Below are positions 1 to 13,900 of a DNA stretch of 64,000 bases, in pieces. The stretch covers positions 25,766,001 through 25,830,000 of the forward strand of contig JAYKYS010000006.1 in NCBI GenBank assembly GCA_036924285.1, written 5' to 3'. Source of the stretch: Asterella californica (lineage: Eukaryota; Streptophyta; Marchantiopsida; Marchantiales; Aytoniaceae). The notes beneath the pieces are model-generated. The model saw only the letters and a program-made list of their open reading frames with translations, had not been told where the DNA came from and made no database searches. Within the stretch, counting starts at the first letter, position 1; each line of letters starts with the position of its first letter. Position numbers and translations under genes: made by a program.

Positions 1-998
1 ACTACCTAAAAGCACTTCATTGAGATCTTTCTAATCTCTTTTGATATTTGATTGCAGAAAATATACCATAACACGCAATCCATCACTAAAGAAAATGTCA
101 AATGATCAATAACAGAATTTTACTGAGAGTCGTGTGGAGACAATAGATTGCATAATCTTGATGTGCACTATGAAGAACAAATCATCAACTCATGTATGTA
201 ATCTTTTATTGATATACAATTTACAGTTTGTATATCAATAAAACTTCATTAAGTGTATTAGAGAAAAGACGAGAAAGATCACCCTCCAATTACATGAGCA
301 TCTGATAGGAGTAGTTTACCAGAAATGCATTACAATCATTAGAGGCTTATGTGCCTTCCACATGTATGCATATTCACCTCTTCCGTGTTAGAAAGATGAG
401 AATATGCATAAACTGTTCATTTTATGTTATAACTTTCTCTTTTGGAAACGTTAGGCTATAAATTAAACTCTTAAATTAAAAATGATTTTACTTTTCGATG
501 GCAGCAGTGTTTATACTAAGAACATGATTAGTTTACGTGAATTACTTATGGGTTTCGTGACTACAGCGGCCATGTGTTAGAAGTGAACTAAATTGAGTGT
601 AGATCTTTATTTTTAGTCATTGTAATTTAATAAACTGATTGTCTCTTATCTCTCTTCCTCTCGAGAATGTATCGATCATCATTTTTTGCATCTTAAGTAG
701 GTCTATGTTTTAAGTTGTCTAATATATTTTTCAGTAAAATTCTCTTCAAGCAAGTTTCCAGCCAACTGTAATTGATAAATTTGTGGACTACGATAAATGT
801 TCATTCTCATCTTCTCCTCGACCAGAAGTGCACTTTGCATGCATATGTCCCTTAAATCATATATGCTATTACTAAGTGTGATAAACCAATGTCTTTTCAT
901 TCATTTGTTTAATAAACCACCATAGATTTCCAGACATCATAGTACTTTGTCCATACACTATATGTGAATCCAAGCTCTTTATTTTATGGAGGTTTATC
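1..998. other. AT-rich intergenic sequence with repeat fragments, no gene seen
   Basis: No coding region is supported. Features are an imperfect hairpin with arms TGCATATTC (about 365) and GAATATGCA (about 408) and a CCAGAAGTGCA...TGCATGCATAT motif near 821-847. Both recur elsewhere in the window (23.1, 43.4, 44.8 and 45.2 kb) and point to an old dispersed repeat. Confidence 0.4.
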
Positions 999-1320
999 CA
1001 GAAATTTGCTTGATCACATCTATCTTAACAATGTATTGTTTGATAACATCCATGATTGGCTATTGAATGTGAAACAATCACTTTATCATGTTAATGACAT
1101 GTTAGACTGTAGATATCAGCTTTTCGAACATGTATCACTAAAGTATTATTTATTTTTGAATAGAGTTTAATGACATTGATATTTAATCACGTAAAAAATG
1201 ATAAAATGACGAACGACATGACAATGTGACTTTACTGTCGGTAACCAATCAAGAATGTGATAAAAATACATCATTGAGATATGTGTTATCAAGCACAACA
1301 AACCTATTGAGAGTAACAAA
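999..1320 (-). mobile_element. MITE of the GATCAAGC family, copy 1
   Basis: The left end reads GAAATTTGCTTGATCACATC, then AACAATGTATTGTTTGATAAC and GATTGGCTATTG. This is the reverse complement of the right end of the copy at 59158-59492. The other end (about 1230-1320) has GGTAACCAATCAAG and TGTTATCAAGCACAAC, matching the opposite terminus of the same copy. It has no coding capacity. Confidence 0.65.
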
Positions 1321-1387
1321 TGCACGGGGATATATTCGAAGCAGAAAGTCACCTTACGGAACCCTATTTCTTTTTGCAAAGTAGAAG

Positions 1388-1595
1388 GATGAGAAGTTAC
1401 GACTCTGCATAGATTATCGTGCGCTCAGTAAGATGACTGTGGAAAATAATTATCCTTTGCCAAGGATAGATGACATGTTTGATAAGTTAACAGATGCAAA
1501 CTACTTCAGTATGATAGACTTGTCTTCACAATATTACCAGATCCTGATATTAAAATAATACAAAGAAATACTTCCGAGACTTCTTAAGGTGATAA
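1388..1595 (+). pseudogene. Ty3/Gypsy reverse transcriptase fragment
   Basis: Reading from 1388 gives [20 protein letters not shown], then [20 protein letters not shown] and [12 protein letters not shown]. This is the classic start of a Ty3/Gypsy reverse transcriptase palm. A stop at about 1556 and lack of the YVDD box show that it is a dead fragment. No LTRs are recognisable around it. It follows directly after MITE copy 1. Confidence 0.88.
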
Positions 1596-1599
1596 AACA

Positions 1600-3200
1600 T
1601 CACTAAGGTTCATCTTGTGGATCCATTTGATAACTATAAAATACTTCAAAATGTACTTCTTGGTGAGAAGACATACATCCTATAATATATTAAAATGAAT
1701 CTTACACTTTAGTTTGGTATATCTGTCAATGTTAAGTTAATTATATCTTACCTCGCAACTACGTCTTGAATATCAACTTATTTTAACCTGAAATCATCCA
1801 TATCCACTGAATAAGAATGTTACCATAAGAATCATATTAGAAATACATTCAGAATGATTTAGTTTATAGTTTATTAGTAAAAAATTTATAAACATATAGT
1901 CGGAAAAAAAATGTCAAGAAAAGCCCCTAAAAAAACTGAACTTCGAATAGTTTGAAGTAACGGGTGACGATAACTGAATTCTGAAGATCACATGATAATA
2001 AAACAAGATAAAGGATATTGGTTGCCATTGGGGAATTCATGTTATGTATCTCAAACAAACTCCGAGTATAAATTCCCACACAATCAGCTGCCTTTTCCCA
2101 CGTGTTTAGTAATCACGAGAGAAGTCAATTTGCAAGCGCTAGACATCATTATCACTTCGTTTCATTGCTAATGGTTATATTTATTAACACACTTATGCTT
2201 TAATCAATCAGTTAATTAATTAACTTATGCTAGAATCCAGAAAATGACTCGAGTGCCATCCCCTTTCTTCCAAAAGCTACTACATTCGTGTACTGAGTAC
2301 CCTATACGGAGTACCAAATTTCATGCTCAACTCACCATAAAATAAATAACTAAATAAAACAAATAAAACAATTAAAATTTGCGCACTAAAAATCTTAACC
2401 CTATTAACAAAATGTTAATAGGGTTCTTAAACTTGAGTCGTAAAGCAGGACGTTAGTTGTTGTAGTGCACATCACTGCAAAGGTATAAAGATTACAATTT
2501 TATATAAGTTATAATAATTATTGAATTAAATTAACCAAATTAAACTAACTCAAGTAAATTTCGATTCGTTATAAAGCACATGTATCTAACTTATGTCATT
2601 TGACGTAATTCTTGTAACTCGACGTAGTGCCCATTTGGTGAACACATACAATCAATATGCAACCAACCAATACCAATAATGCAGCCAAGAGATAACACAT
2701 ATTTCTTTATATATCAAACATAATTTGACTTCTGTGCCCTCTTCTTCATTTCTTGATTAGAGTTAGAGTTTTTAAGAGTTTATGACGGTTTTAATATCTA
2801 TTTATTACAAGCTTAGAGATATATCGTAAAACGAAAAAGAAATACATTAAATCGTATCCAGGTTCCTCTCGAACCTAACGTCCATTTTTGGTACACGTCT
2901 GACGATAAACCAACTATCCAAGAACCCTACTCTCGTTTTCAACCTCGTGGGTTAGGTTTGAACCCGTAACACATTCCTGTTCTCAGACCTACATAACGCT
3001 CGTAAATGTTGTAAAGGAATCAGCACATTCCTCACATTCACATGAAATTTGTTTTGCAGATCCCAACTGAAGTATAAATTATATCCGGGAATCAGCACAT
3101 GACACCAGTTCTCAAGGTGCTACAGAGGAATCAGCAGATTCTCCAGAATGACATGACTTATGGGACAAGAGAGTTTCTCTCACATGTTTCATGCGCGAAC
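1600..3200. other. AT-rich spacer upstream of NPC1
   Basis: I see no gene. A perfect 12-bp hairpin, AACCCTATTAAC / GTTAATAGGGTT with a 5-nt loop, lies at 2398-2426. Composition shifts to GC-rich near 3100, at the presumed NPC1 promoter. Confidence 0.4.
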
Positions 3201-3225
3201 GAAGCGTAAATGCACGCCTACGTGC

Positions 3226-3231
3226 TATAAA
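3226..3231 (+). promoter_or_regulatory. candidate TATA box of NPC1
   Basis: TATAAA sits where the AT-rich repeat tract gives way to GC- and GA-rich sequence running to the NPC1 start, 659 bp upstream of the ATG. If used, transcription would begin near 3255 and give a leader of about 630 nt. The open frames of 60-106 codons between 3112 and 3500 lie in this purine-rich tract and look like chance. This is inference from position and motif only. Confidence 0.35.
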
Positions 3232-3889
3232 TGGAACAACAAGAGTGCCAGGGAAAGGAGCGAGACGGACGCGACGAAAGGGGATTGGGAGGGCGGAGAT
3301 GACACACTCGGACAAACGGGAGAGAGAAGAAAGCGGCCTGGGACGAGTCGTCGTATATTACAGTCGGAGTGCCGTAAAGCAAATAGAGAGAGACGAAAGC
3401 AAGCAGTGAATCGAGGGCCGTCAGGACTCAGGACAGAGTCGGACATCAGAAGCACTGCTTCCATGTGCAGAGGGATCTGAACAATTGCAATTGGCTCCAT
3501 TGTTCACACCACGAACAGATCCCCGTTAGCTGGCACCAAAGCACCTAGGCTGGACGCCAGCAGTTGCCACGTTGATTTCGTAGGTGAAGGAATGTTGAAA
3601 TCGATGTACGTGGCTTGATTCCAGCAGTCCTAGTAACCATCCTGGTCCTTAACACCAATGTTCCCTGCTGCCCTTCCCGGTCATTGTTAATGGAGATTCT
3701 ACCAGATTTGGGTTTGTTTTACGCTGGAGTTCATGAGGCGGGAGGTAGTGTTTGAACAGGGGACTCGGCAAGGTTGAGAATTCCCAACGGTGGGGGCTGC
3801 CGTGGTTTAATCAGCACCAGTTTGCTCATTCAAGATTTCTCAGTAGCGGGGCTGGCTTCGGCTTTGGGTCGCGTTGCGCACCGAAGGCA

Positions 3890-6800
3890 ATGAGTCCGAA
3901 AAAGAACCACTCTAGTAAGAAAATGGGGAGATGGCTGATGGGCGCGATTTTCGCGACTCTTATTCTGCTGAAGGTAATTGGAGCATAACTTTGTTCTTCA
4001 CGATCTTCAAGCAATTGCTATTTCTGACATTGTGTCACGTTGCCGCAATTGGTCGCTGAAGAAATTCGAGCGCTTGGATCTAGCTTGGAATTTCTCTACG
4101 GTCGGCTTTGTGCATCTTGATCCCTTTTTATTTGCCGATGTCGTATGATGCGAACTTAATAGGCAACTCTACGTTGCATTTTAGTTGGGATGTTAAATTC
4201 ACTTGCGGGATAGCTATGGCTTGTGTAAGGCGTAGTAGATAGTATAGAAACATGGACTAGTTTCACTTCTGGAACAGCCGTTTGGGAATCCGGGTTGCCC
4301 AACATCAGCTGAAAATTTTCTGTTAATGCTCACAAGGACAAAATGCTTGTTGCTACAAGCACTTTGCAGTTTTGCTCAACTATCCACTAGTCATGTCAAA
4401 CCTTGCTTAGGTTTTCAGTACCTTCAAATTTTATAACAGTTCAGATAACCACTCTTTTTTAGGTGCAGAAGAAACTGGCTTACAACTTTTCAGCAACAAC
4501 TAGACGTACATGAAACTGGCTGGGGTTTATGCGAGACTGTTATCCATTGGGAGTCGTTGTAGCCCAAATTACGTTTGAATTTTGATGTAATAAGCGTGCT
4601 AGCGTAGACTACCAAGACCTTTTACCTTGTGCAGAATATTTAAGATGATTAGCGGGCGTAAGATTTGCTTTCAGTTCGCTCGAAGCTAGTTCTCTTTCTT
4701 TTACTGAAGTATGACAGTCTGCAGAGTAGGTCATGCATCCACCAGGGCTGGAAAGTATATCCTCCAATTAAAGCCTGTCAACACGATGATCGGTTGTGCC
4801 AGTATGGTACTTTTACTTGATCATCCTTGACTTGATTAGGTCCCTTGCCGAGCAGACATTGTCTTGAGCCCAAATCAGACAACTGATTTGGGTTCCATCG
4901 GCTGAAGTTCTCACTTCAGTACAAGCATTTATTGCTCCTAAGAAGGATTGGTCATTTCCCAACCAACATTTTCTGTCTGAGAAGTTTGATATGATGGCGT
5001 ATTTCTACCTTCATGTCGGTACCGTGATATTGTTCGATCTGAAAGAAACTTCGGACATATGAGACATCTTCAGCTGTTTATGGCTGCCGATTAGACAGTC
5101 TTTTTTGTCACTGTACAATTCAAATTCACTGTAGAATTTTTTGTCACCTGTACAATTTGAATTTTCATGAGCATATGTGACCATTGTCTTGGCACACACC
5201 ATCTGATCCTTACTGAAATGTCTCACACGAGGGAACACGTATTATGGTTTTGCATTCGACAGGTGACCGTCTCGGAAGGTGCTGCTCCGTATATCACTTC
5301 TTCAGCAGAGCCTGCTCTTCAGTTTCTGAAGGATGTCGGGTATGATCCACCACGAGTTCATGAGCTGCATTTGAGAGCGTGCACGTACGAATGCATCTCA
5401 AATGTGAATCTAAAATATATTGCATCCAGAGCGTAAAAGATCGTGTTTCTCTACATACTTCCACGTTGAGAGTTGCATGACATCAGCTTCCCGAGCCCAA
5501 GAATGTAAAACTAGCCCGCCTTCTTCTTGTATCCTCCATCTGGAAGGGAAAATTTATATAGTTGAGAAACACTCAGAAGTTTGACGCTTCCTGCATAGTT
5601 CGTTGATGTTTAAATGTCCATGTCCGCTTGTACAGTGATCAGGTTCACCAGGAGGGTTGGTGCGCTATGTATGACTTATGTGGTGCAAGGACGGACGGAA
5701 AACCGCTCAACTGTCCTAAGCAAATTGAATCAGTCACTGTAAGACTTTCTCAGTTTCCTGTAAAACAGCACGACATGTCTGATGGAAATTTCCGGTTGGG
5801 AGACCGGTGATCTCACAACCGGTTTTAGAAGTGCGATGTGTCTTTTCGGATTTCCTTGGTGAAGTAAGACTTAACCGTCTTCTTAACACCTGCTAAAACC
5901 GCGGGAGTGATGCGCAATTGCATTTATGTATGTGACAGCCCACGGACGCTTTCTCACACAAGATACAAAGTCTTTGCCCCACCGTAACTGGGAATGTGTG
6001 CTGTAGTGAGGATCAGTTCGACCTTCTCCGCGAAAGCGTTCAGCAGGTTCTGCACTCTTTCTCTTTGCTGGTCGCTTTTCTGCCTTTCTCGTTGTACGTT
6101 GTTCTAGAAACAGTCGCCAAGGGAGGTTGCGATGATGTTGATCGACCCTTGAGTTTATATTTGTTGAGATACGCGAGACGTAGAATGCCAGAGGGAGTGT
6201 TTCCTCAATTTGTTTCCTTCGAGAGCTATTGCCTACATCTACAAAATGCCACGTTCGTCATTTGGGCCGACTCCATCAAATCCAGTGCCAGAAACCTTCA
6301 CCCATGAATCGCTTATGTGAATATGCGGAATTGAGGGAAGTTTAACTTGGGGACGACCTGATCACAATCTAGGTCAACCCAGATGTCTCCCTTCTATTTT
6401 AGCTGCTGACGTACGGTTTGATTTGTGCAGGCTGTACCATTTTTAGTGGGTTGCCCTGCATGTCTGCGCAACTTTCTCGACCTCTACTGCGAACTTTCTT
6501 GTTCACCTGACCAGAGCTTATTCGTAGATGTCGTCTCAACAAGCAGGGTATCCCCATTATCTTGGATAATTCTCTGACTACCAAGCGCGTTTAGTCGTTT
6601 GTCTTTGCTTGCTCTAATCTTAGTACGTCTGCTGGTTTTGCATCAGCCGAAAGAAAACTTGGTATGCAGTGCGCGGTAAGTTTGTTGGCAAGAGTTTCGA
6701 GGTGTATGTCTTGAGGCCGTTTGCCTGGGACCGAAGATGTCGTACTGTTGGGGCTATGTCCCAATGCTATTTTGATTCGGAACTCGGCTTAGATTTCCAA

Positions 6801-7934
6801 ATAATAATAACAGAAGTACTCTTAGACCGACCTTGGATTTGTCTTTCAGAAAAATGGATCACTTCACCGTTACCTTGTTCATGATTACTTTCATTAACCT
6901 TTACTATCCTTCAGCGCTTCCATGTGATATAAAGGTTGCTGCTTTTCCTGCATAAAGCTGATTGTCTTTGTGATCCGTACTGCATGGCTTGCAGGAGCAT
7001 GGGCGAGAACTGGTTGATGGTATTGACGTTTATATCACAGACGAATTTGGAACTAAGCTGTACGATTCATGTAAAGACGTGAAGTTTGCAGCTATGAACA
7101 CCCGAGCGATGGACTTCATCGGGGCAGGTGCCAAGAACTATACAGGTATAATGTTTTTGCGAGCAGATTTTGTTTCTTGCTGAGAATTATCCTCCGTAGG
7201 ACAATCTTTCGCAGTAGACATTTATAGCCTTCATTTGTTCTTGGTGTTCATATCAAAGAGGTTATGGCTTTGCAGACTGGCTGTCATTTATGGGCCAAAG
7301 GGCAGGACCTTACGAAGCCGGTTCTCCCTATCAAATTACCTATAAGACCTCTGGCGGGGAAGCCGAGGGCATGCAACCTCTTAATACTTCTGTCACTCCT
7401 TGTTGGGACTCTTCCCTATCTTGTTCGTGCGGTGACTGTCCCTCGGCAAATAGTTGCGCTGAGCCACTGCCTCCTAGTGCCGGCGACGATGAAGGGTGTA
7501 ACGTGAAAATAGGACCGCTGAAGGTTTGTCTGTCCACTCGCATGCTCCGTTCTGTATCAGGGGCCGACAGCATAACTGCCGGTTTTGCTTCGCACAGGTT
7601 CTACTTCAGTTGTTTTATGAGTGCAGCTTGAATACCAGTTAATCTTAGATGTGTGTGCTCTTGTGGAGTCTTTCTCTTTCTATAAGATCTCTTGCAACCA
7701 AGTCTATGCTTGCCCAAACACCTATATGTTGATCTGTTGCTTGCACAGATTGGTTGTCTGAATTTAGCTATGGGGATACTGTACGTGTTTATTCTTCTCG
7801 GGATAATTGCATGGTGGGCTACGGCCAAGAGAGAAGATGCTGACACAACAGAGAGATCAGAGCTTCATAAGCGTCTCATAGATTCCGGTGTTGATGATCA
7901 AGTGGTCGTCAGTGGAGACGGATCAGAAAGACAG
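3890..7934 (+). other. NPC1: NPC1 exons 1-8: signal peptide, N-terminal sterol-binding domain, TM1
   Basis: Exons: 3890-3973, 5263-5339, 5636-5738, 5963-6046, 6431-6547, 6995-7145, 7276-7523, 7749-7934 (residues 1-350). Exon 1 encodes a basic then hydrophobic leader ([17 protein letters not shown]). Exons 3-7 carry the family's Cys-rich signature: [41 protein letters not shown] and CSCGDCPS. Exon 8 has the first membrane helix ([18 protein letters not shown]) and then a charged, poorly conserved linker. Exon 2 is the least conserved. I accept it because its phases (0 in, 2 out) are exactly what exons 1 and 3 need. Intron 1 (3974-5262) is the longest of the gene at 1,289 nt. Confidence 0.93.
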
Positions 7935-10900
7935 GTAAGTTTCCTTTGGTTTAGGTTTACTATCATGTCCTTTTTAGACGTCAAGTTGGAGGAGTCGCGA
8001 TCCACAGAATCCAAGCTTTGGCCCAATACCAAAGTTTCGCCCGTACTGCTGGCCTGACGTTCTTTGCAATGATAAAGTAATCACTCACCTATAGTAGATA
8101 GTGTTAAACGTTAGGTCGATCTAGTCAGGCTTTGACATTTCTCACCTTTCGTCTTTCAGGTAGACGAGAAGGACGAGATCGAAGAGATTGCAAGTCCTCC
8201 GTTTGTACAGACGTATTTGTCAGAATGGTTCAGGTACTTTGCAAGGATTCGACTTCTTGAAGATACAGGCATTGATGACACATGTGTGCTACTTACTTCT
8301 GTCACTACCCGTGTATATCTTAGCAACTTTAGTACTCGTTACTGCAAGAGCTGAACATTATACTGCCATCTGTAATAAACAGCACTTCTGCTTAAGAGAT
8401 CTTGTGATGCGAGCAGTTTCCATGTTTCAATCACGACTCATTCCCTACAACATGCCGCCTAAAAGCATTGAACTTTCCCGAAGTATAAAACGAGCAAGTG
8501 TGGCTTGTAGGCACTTGCATTCAACTTGCCTTCAAATTCACCGAAATGTTGATTTTGGTACAGGGTTCAAGGAGAGGGGATTGCTCGCCATCCTGGAGTT
8601 GTGTTAGTGACATCTGTGATCTGCATGATTATACTGTGCTTCGGGTTATTGCAGTTGGAAGTAGAAACTCGCCCTGAGAAGGTGCGTTATAAAGCAGTTT
8701 TGCAGTCTGCTGTCTTCTGACCGCGCCTTCTTTTGTTTATTATGTGGTTCTTGAAGTGTTCGCCTCACACACTTTAGGTTGAGCTTGAGAGGCTCAACTA
8801 TAGTTTTCACAAGTTGCACGCGTTGCGTCAATAAGTGTACACTATTCTAAGGAGCACGTAGACTTTTCAAGTGCTTTTACAGCAGCCATACCAGATAAGA
8901 GCAGAAGGTACATATGCTGCACAACGAGGCTTCAGATAGCCGTGCAATCAGTGCTCTTTCTTGACGTTAGGTTACAGTTGTATTAGTGGTTACTGATGTG
9001 CAACTATCTGTAAGTACTTTGTTAAAGACCGTACGATGTGCATAACAAGGTTACTTAGTGATGTTCTGTTATCGCTGAAGGTGTTACATATTCAGCGGAT
9101 CGAGATCTCTTGGGACCAGAAGATTTGAGAGTTCGAGTCGGGATGGAGACATTCGTTGTAATTCAGGTTTCTTATTTTAGTGAAATTAACATACCTATCC
9201 TGTGATTGTCTGTAGATTTGGGTAAGTCCTGGAAGCAAGGCAGCTGAGGAAAAAGCATTTTTTGACTCACACTTGGCACCTTTCTACCGAATCGAACAGG
9301 TATTGAAGAAATAACCAAAATGCCTGATCTTCATCTCCGGACTACTCTGCTGGTCAGATGATGGCTACGATGAAAAATTCTAATCTGTATGTTTCAGTTG
9401 GGTCCTTAACTCTCCTTGATTGACAAACTTGATGCAGCTTATCATAGCAACAATTCCATCGGCGGATGAATCAGCTCCCTACATTGTAACAAACAAGAAT
9501 CTGCTCCTTCTGTTTGATATTCAAGAGAAGGTAATAGATAAATTCTAGTGTGTTGATTTTGCTGTGTAGGGTCACATTTTGAAGTAGGGAGGCGTCGGAA
9601 GTCCCGGGATAATAAGGAGAACTCTTATTTTCAGATTTGCTTGGGATATTGTCACTTGTCGCCGTAAGGTAGTGGTGGAAGTTGTGTTCAGATTCCGATG
9701 GACAGTAGATTTCCTTGAAACCTTCTTACGATTTCTCCACATCACGTTGGACTACAGATTGATTCACTTCGGGCGAATACAACCAACACAACCGTCTCAC
9801 TCGAGGATATCTGCACGAAACCAACTGGAACAGCTTGTGCTACGCAAAGTGTTTTACAGGTTTCTTCTCGTCATCAGTTATCTGATAGAGGGCGCAAACG
9901 TGGATAAAGAGCTCGTGTTTGTGCTGTCGGATCGGATGTATCGCTGACATTACTGGATACATTTATCTGCTTTGCGGCTATATGTTTAACAGATTCCCCG
10001 ATGACCGGGCTTTTGAGTATCCTTAAATGTCCCCCTCGAGGTTTTTAGCTCATTTTGATTGAGTCGCTTATCATTGCTTTGAGGTGGTTGTATGTTCGGT
10101 TTGTTCTTATACGCGTGAGCTTGATCACATATGCCCTGCAGTATTTTGAAATGGACAGCAACAAGTTTTTTGACTACCAAGGATATGCACACGCAGAATT
10201 CTGTTTTCAGGTGAACTACCGTTCTGGACTTTATTTTATGTTAAAACACTTCAAAGTGTTCGGTCTGAGTTTGGGTTCAGAGGGCCTGGTAAACGAACTT
10301 ACATAATCAGCCTCACTAGCGACCTTGAGGAGAGTAACAAAGTGTGCAAGATCTTTCTGGGAGTATCATGACATTGTGAATTTCATCCTGTTATGCTAAT
10401 GGTAAAAAGCTGCTGACACCAAGGCTATGTGTTTGATGATGACAGCATTTCTCATCAGCAGCGCAATGCTTGAGTGCTTTTGAGGGTCCTGTGGAGCCAG
10501 GAACTGTTCTTGGTGGCTTCCCTGGGAATAACTATACGGAGGTGATTAGTACTACACGAAACTTGCTCCCGGACTTTGTGCACACTTAAAGGACATCTGA
10601 GAATGCATGCAGAGAACTATACCATTATACTGTTCGCACCGTTAGGCGCACTTAAGCTATTTACTGAACGTACATTATATACTGTCTGTAGTATGATAAT
10701 ATATATGATGTGTATTGATATGATATTGATTTCTATTACTCTGCGTTTGTAATAATTCAGCTCATTCTAATGTTCTTTCGATGTCGTGACCCCTCTTTCC
10801 TGGTCCCTATGTAACCAAGTGTGTGTGGGTGTTCTTGCATATCCTCCTGGGTTGGAATATACCAGTATAGTTCCCAAGAGTGTGTGGGTAGTTCTTGCAT

Positions 10901-13900
10901 ATCCTCCTGGACGGGGATTGTACAGTACAGTGTAAGATTTTAGAGCCAAGAACTGTATATCAACTAGAGTGTATAGCTGTCAGGGAAAGAAAACCCATAA
11001 GCGTTACGATCATGCAACAATTTAACGTGGGACACCGTGCGTATAGGCCACTGCGTTCATCATCACATATCCAGTTCAAAACTTCGTCGGGGAATCAGGT
11101 GATGAAAATGACAAAGCCGTTGCATGGGAAGAAGCATTCATCCAGTTGGCGAAGGTACGTGTTCATTTTGAGGGTGCTTTCGTATTCTACAGTGTAGTTG
11201 GAGAAACTTCTTCTACCATGTTTTGCTGTCCCCTAGAATCAAGCGGAGAGGATGAGACGCAGAAGTGTATCCCATACTCCTTTTGCAGTCACAGTAGTGC
11301 TAACTCAAGATACGATAAAACTTGGTTGCTGCTTTACAAGTTAGTCAGTTGCTCTCGTACCTGGCATCTTCGCATGTTTAGGGTCTGCGGTACCATGAGA
11401 TGCGTTGGAGCTCTTTTAGCGGGTGTCTGGACTCGCGATGATACTCACAGCTTGTTACTTCCTAGCGGCATAGGGATACGACCTTGCAGTTATTTCGGAG
11501 GTGAGATGCTTCTTGACTTCTAATCTACGGTGATCGTCTCATTATCAGGAGGAGCTTACACCAATGGTTGAAGCTGCTGGTTTAACTTTGGCCTATTCCT
11601 CAGAAAATTCGATCAAAGCCGAGCTTGAGCGGGAGAGCTCTGCAGATATAGTCACAATAGCGGTAAAGTAATTTGATCCGTTTCCTTTTGTGATAGGATT
11701 GTCGTGTGCTCACATCCTGTATATTGCTCTCTTTGAGGAAGAAAATATGTACCAGAGTTACGTTGCTGCAACCTTCTCTGGAAATCAGTTCTTTGGCGGT
11801 CGTCAGGAAACTAACGTGTTTCTGCTGTCATACAGGTGAGCTATATAGTAATGTTTGTGTATATCTCCTTGATCCTTGGAGACTGGACCTCTCCATGGTA
11901 TGTGACTTCCAAAGTAAGTTTTCTTGAACGTTAGCTCTCAAACGGGAGCTCTTTCTTAACGTTATGAGTTTCCAGCACACGTCAGTGCAGTTAGAGATAT
12001 AGGCCGGAAGAGTCCATGTTTTGTCCATATGTGATTCTTGTCTTAGGAAGCCTAGAAGCAGCAGGAAAACGACGAAACGAATAAGCTTTCATATCAGCAA
12101 GTTTTGTTTATGATGCAGCTTTTTGTCAATCTTTGATTGTGTTTACTTCTACGATTAGCGAAATTTTGGTTGAGTTTCGTCACTCATAGAAAATGTAGAC
12201 GTGGTTTCGCGGTCTCCACTGGGTTTATATCCTATTATGAACCTCACAAAACATACAGAAGTAGTACCAAACTTGGAGCACCAGTGAAGGATGTAACTGA
12301 AGTTCAGATAGTTCTCGTGTAAAACAGACTGATTAATGACCTCAAGATGAAGACAAAAGTTACTTGGTATTTCAGTTGCACCTACTCTGCACTCATTCTG
12401 CAATGCCTTCAAATCGAAATGTGTGCAGACTCTGCTAGGATTGGCAGGTGTTGGAATCGTTGCTCTCTGTGTCCTTGGGTCCATTGGGCTCTTCAGTTAC
12501 TTCCACGTCAAGTCGACATTAATCATTGTTGAGGTGATACCATTCCTGGTCCTTGCGGTAAGTTCGCTTCTCTTTTCTTGGAACTAACCTTAGTCCTTCA
12601 AGGGTTAACTTCACAACTCAGGTCCTGGGCTATGAGATCCTCGTCGTGGTATTTCTCCAGGACCAACCCTTTGTGTTCATCAACTGTCTTGCTTTCATAT
12701 CGTCCCTACCGTCGCTATTGCCCCTATCGTTCTCTGGGGTCTGTTTTCAGGAGTTAGGTTGAGGTGTATGTGGGTAGTTCTTGCATTGCGCTGCTAGGAT
12801 TGGCAGGTGTTGGTATCGTTGCTCTCTGTGCCCTTGGGTCCATTGGGGTCGTCAGTTACTTCCACATCGAGTCAACTGTGATCATTGTTGAGGTGATACC
12901 ATTCCTGGTCCTTCGGTACGCATATCGTCCCTAGCTCCCTGAAGGTCTAAAGGTCTACGGTATGACTGACTTTCAGTCCCTACCGTGTTTTTAGTTACTT
13001 CCACGTCAAGTAAACTTCGATATGGCGACTTTCAGTCCCTACTAAGAAACAGGTCTATATCCTTGTATAAATTACTTCGTGTGAAGTCGAATGATCACTA
13101 TGTCCTCATTTGTTAAGCTTTAGCTTCTTTAATGTGTGAGCTTTTGACGCATGGATAGTATCATCCACTAACCCAAGCTTATCCGGACGGTTATCTATCA
13201 AATTCGCATAGTGCTTGTTTAGCTGTTGTTCCTCTTCACCGGAATAGTGCATCGCTGCAAGAGAAATAACGAGGATAGGCCGCTGTAAGGGAACAAAGGA
13301 ATAAGCTCTGTTCGTTGTGATGCAGGTCGGAGTTGACAATATGTGTATTTTAGTGCATGCCGTCAAACGTCAAACAGCCGACTCAGTCGAAGTTCGTGTC
13401 GGAAGAGCGCTGTCTGAAGTAGGGCCCTCCATTACTCTTGCCAGTCTGTCAGAGGTGTTGGCCTTTACAGTCGGCATCGCCACGCCCATGCCCGCATGTC
13501 GAGTGTTCTCCATGTTCGCTGGTATGTTGATTAACTGGCCAGTTCTTGCATTGTTGGTACACTGTTATGCATCCGCATATGCTGTACACATAGACCGTGA
13601 TACATATAATCGTGATTATATATGATACACACATAGACCGTGTTACATCTTTATACATGTTGTGGGCGAAGTATGTGGGCGAAGTTACTGTTTCTCCGGG
13701 AACTGCTTTTCCCTTGTACCTAGATATATCACACTGCATCGCTGCTTCGTGCAGGTGGCCTGTTTTAATGTTGCACTCGTCAGGCCCAGAACTGACCCGC
13801 TTCGTTGATTTCAGCTGTTGCGGTCCTGCTTGACTTTTTACTACAAATTACGGCGTTCGTGGCCCTTCTAACTTATGACCTCAAGAGAACAGAAAGTGGA

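Noticed and set aside
3112..3500. Frames of 67-106 codons upstream of NPC1
   Set aside because: GA-rich tract open in several frames on both strands, likely promoter or leader.
12761..12915. Using the decayed exon 19 copy as a functional alternative exon
   Set aside because: The only upstream AG (in GGGTAG) puts the exon in the wrong frame and reaches a stop, and the donor side is one base short.
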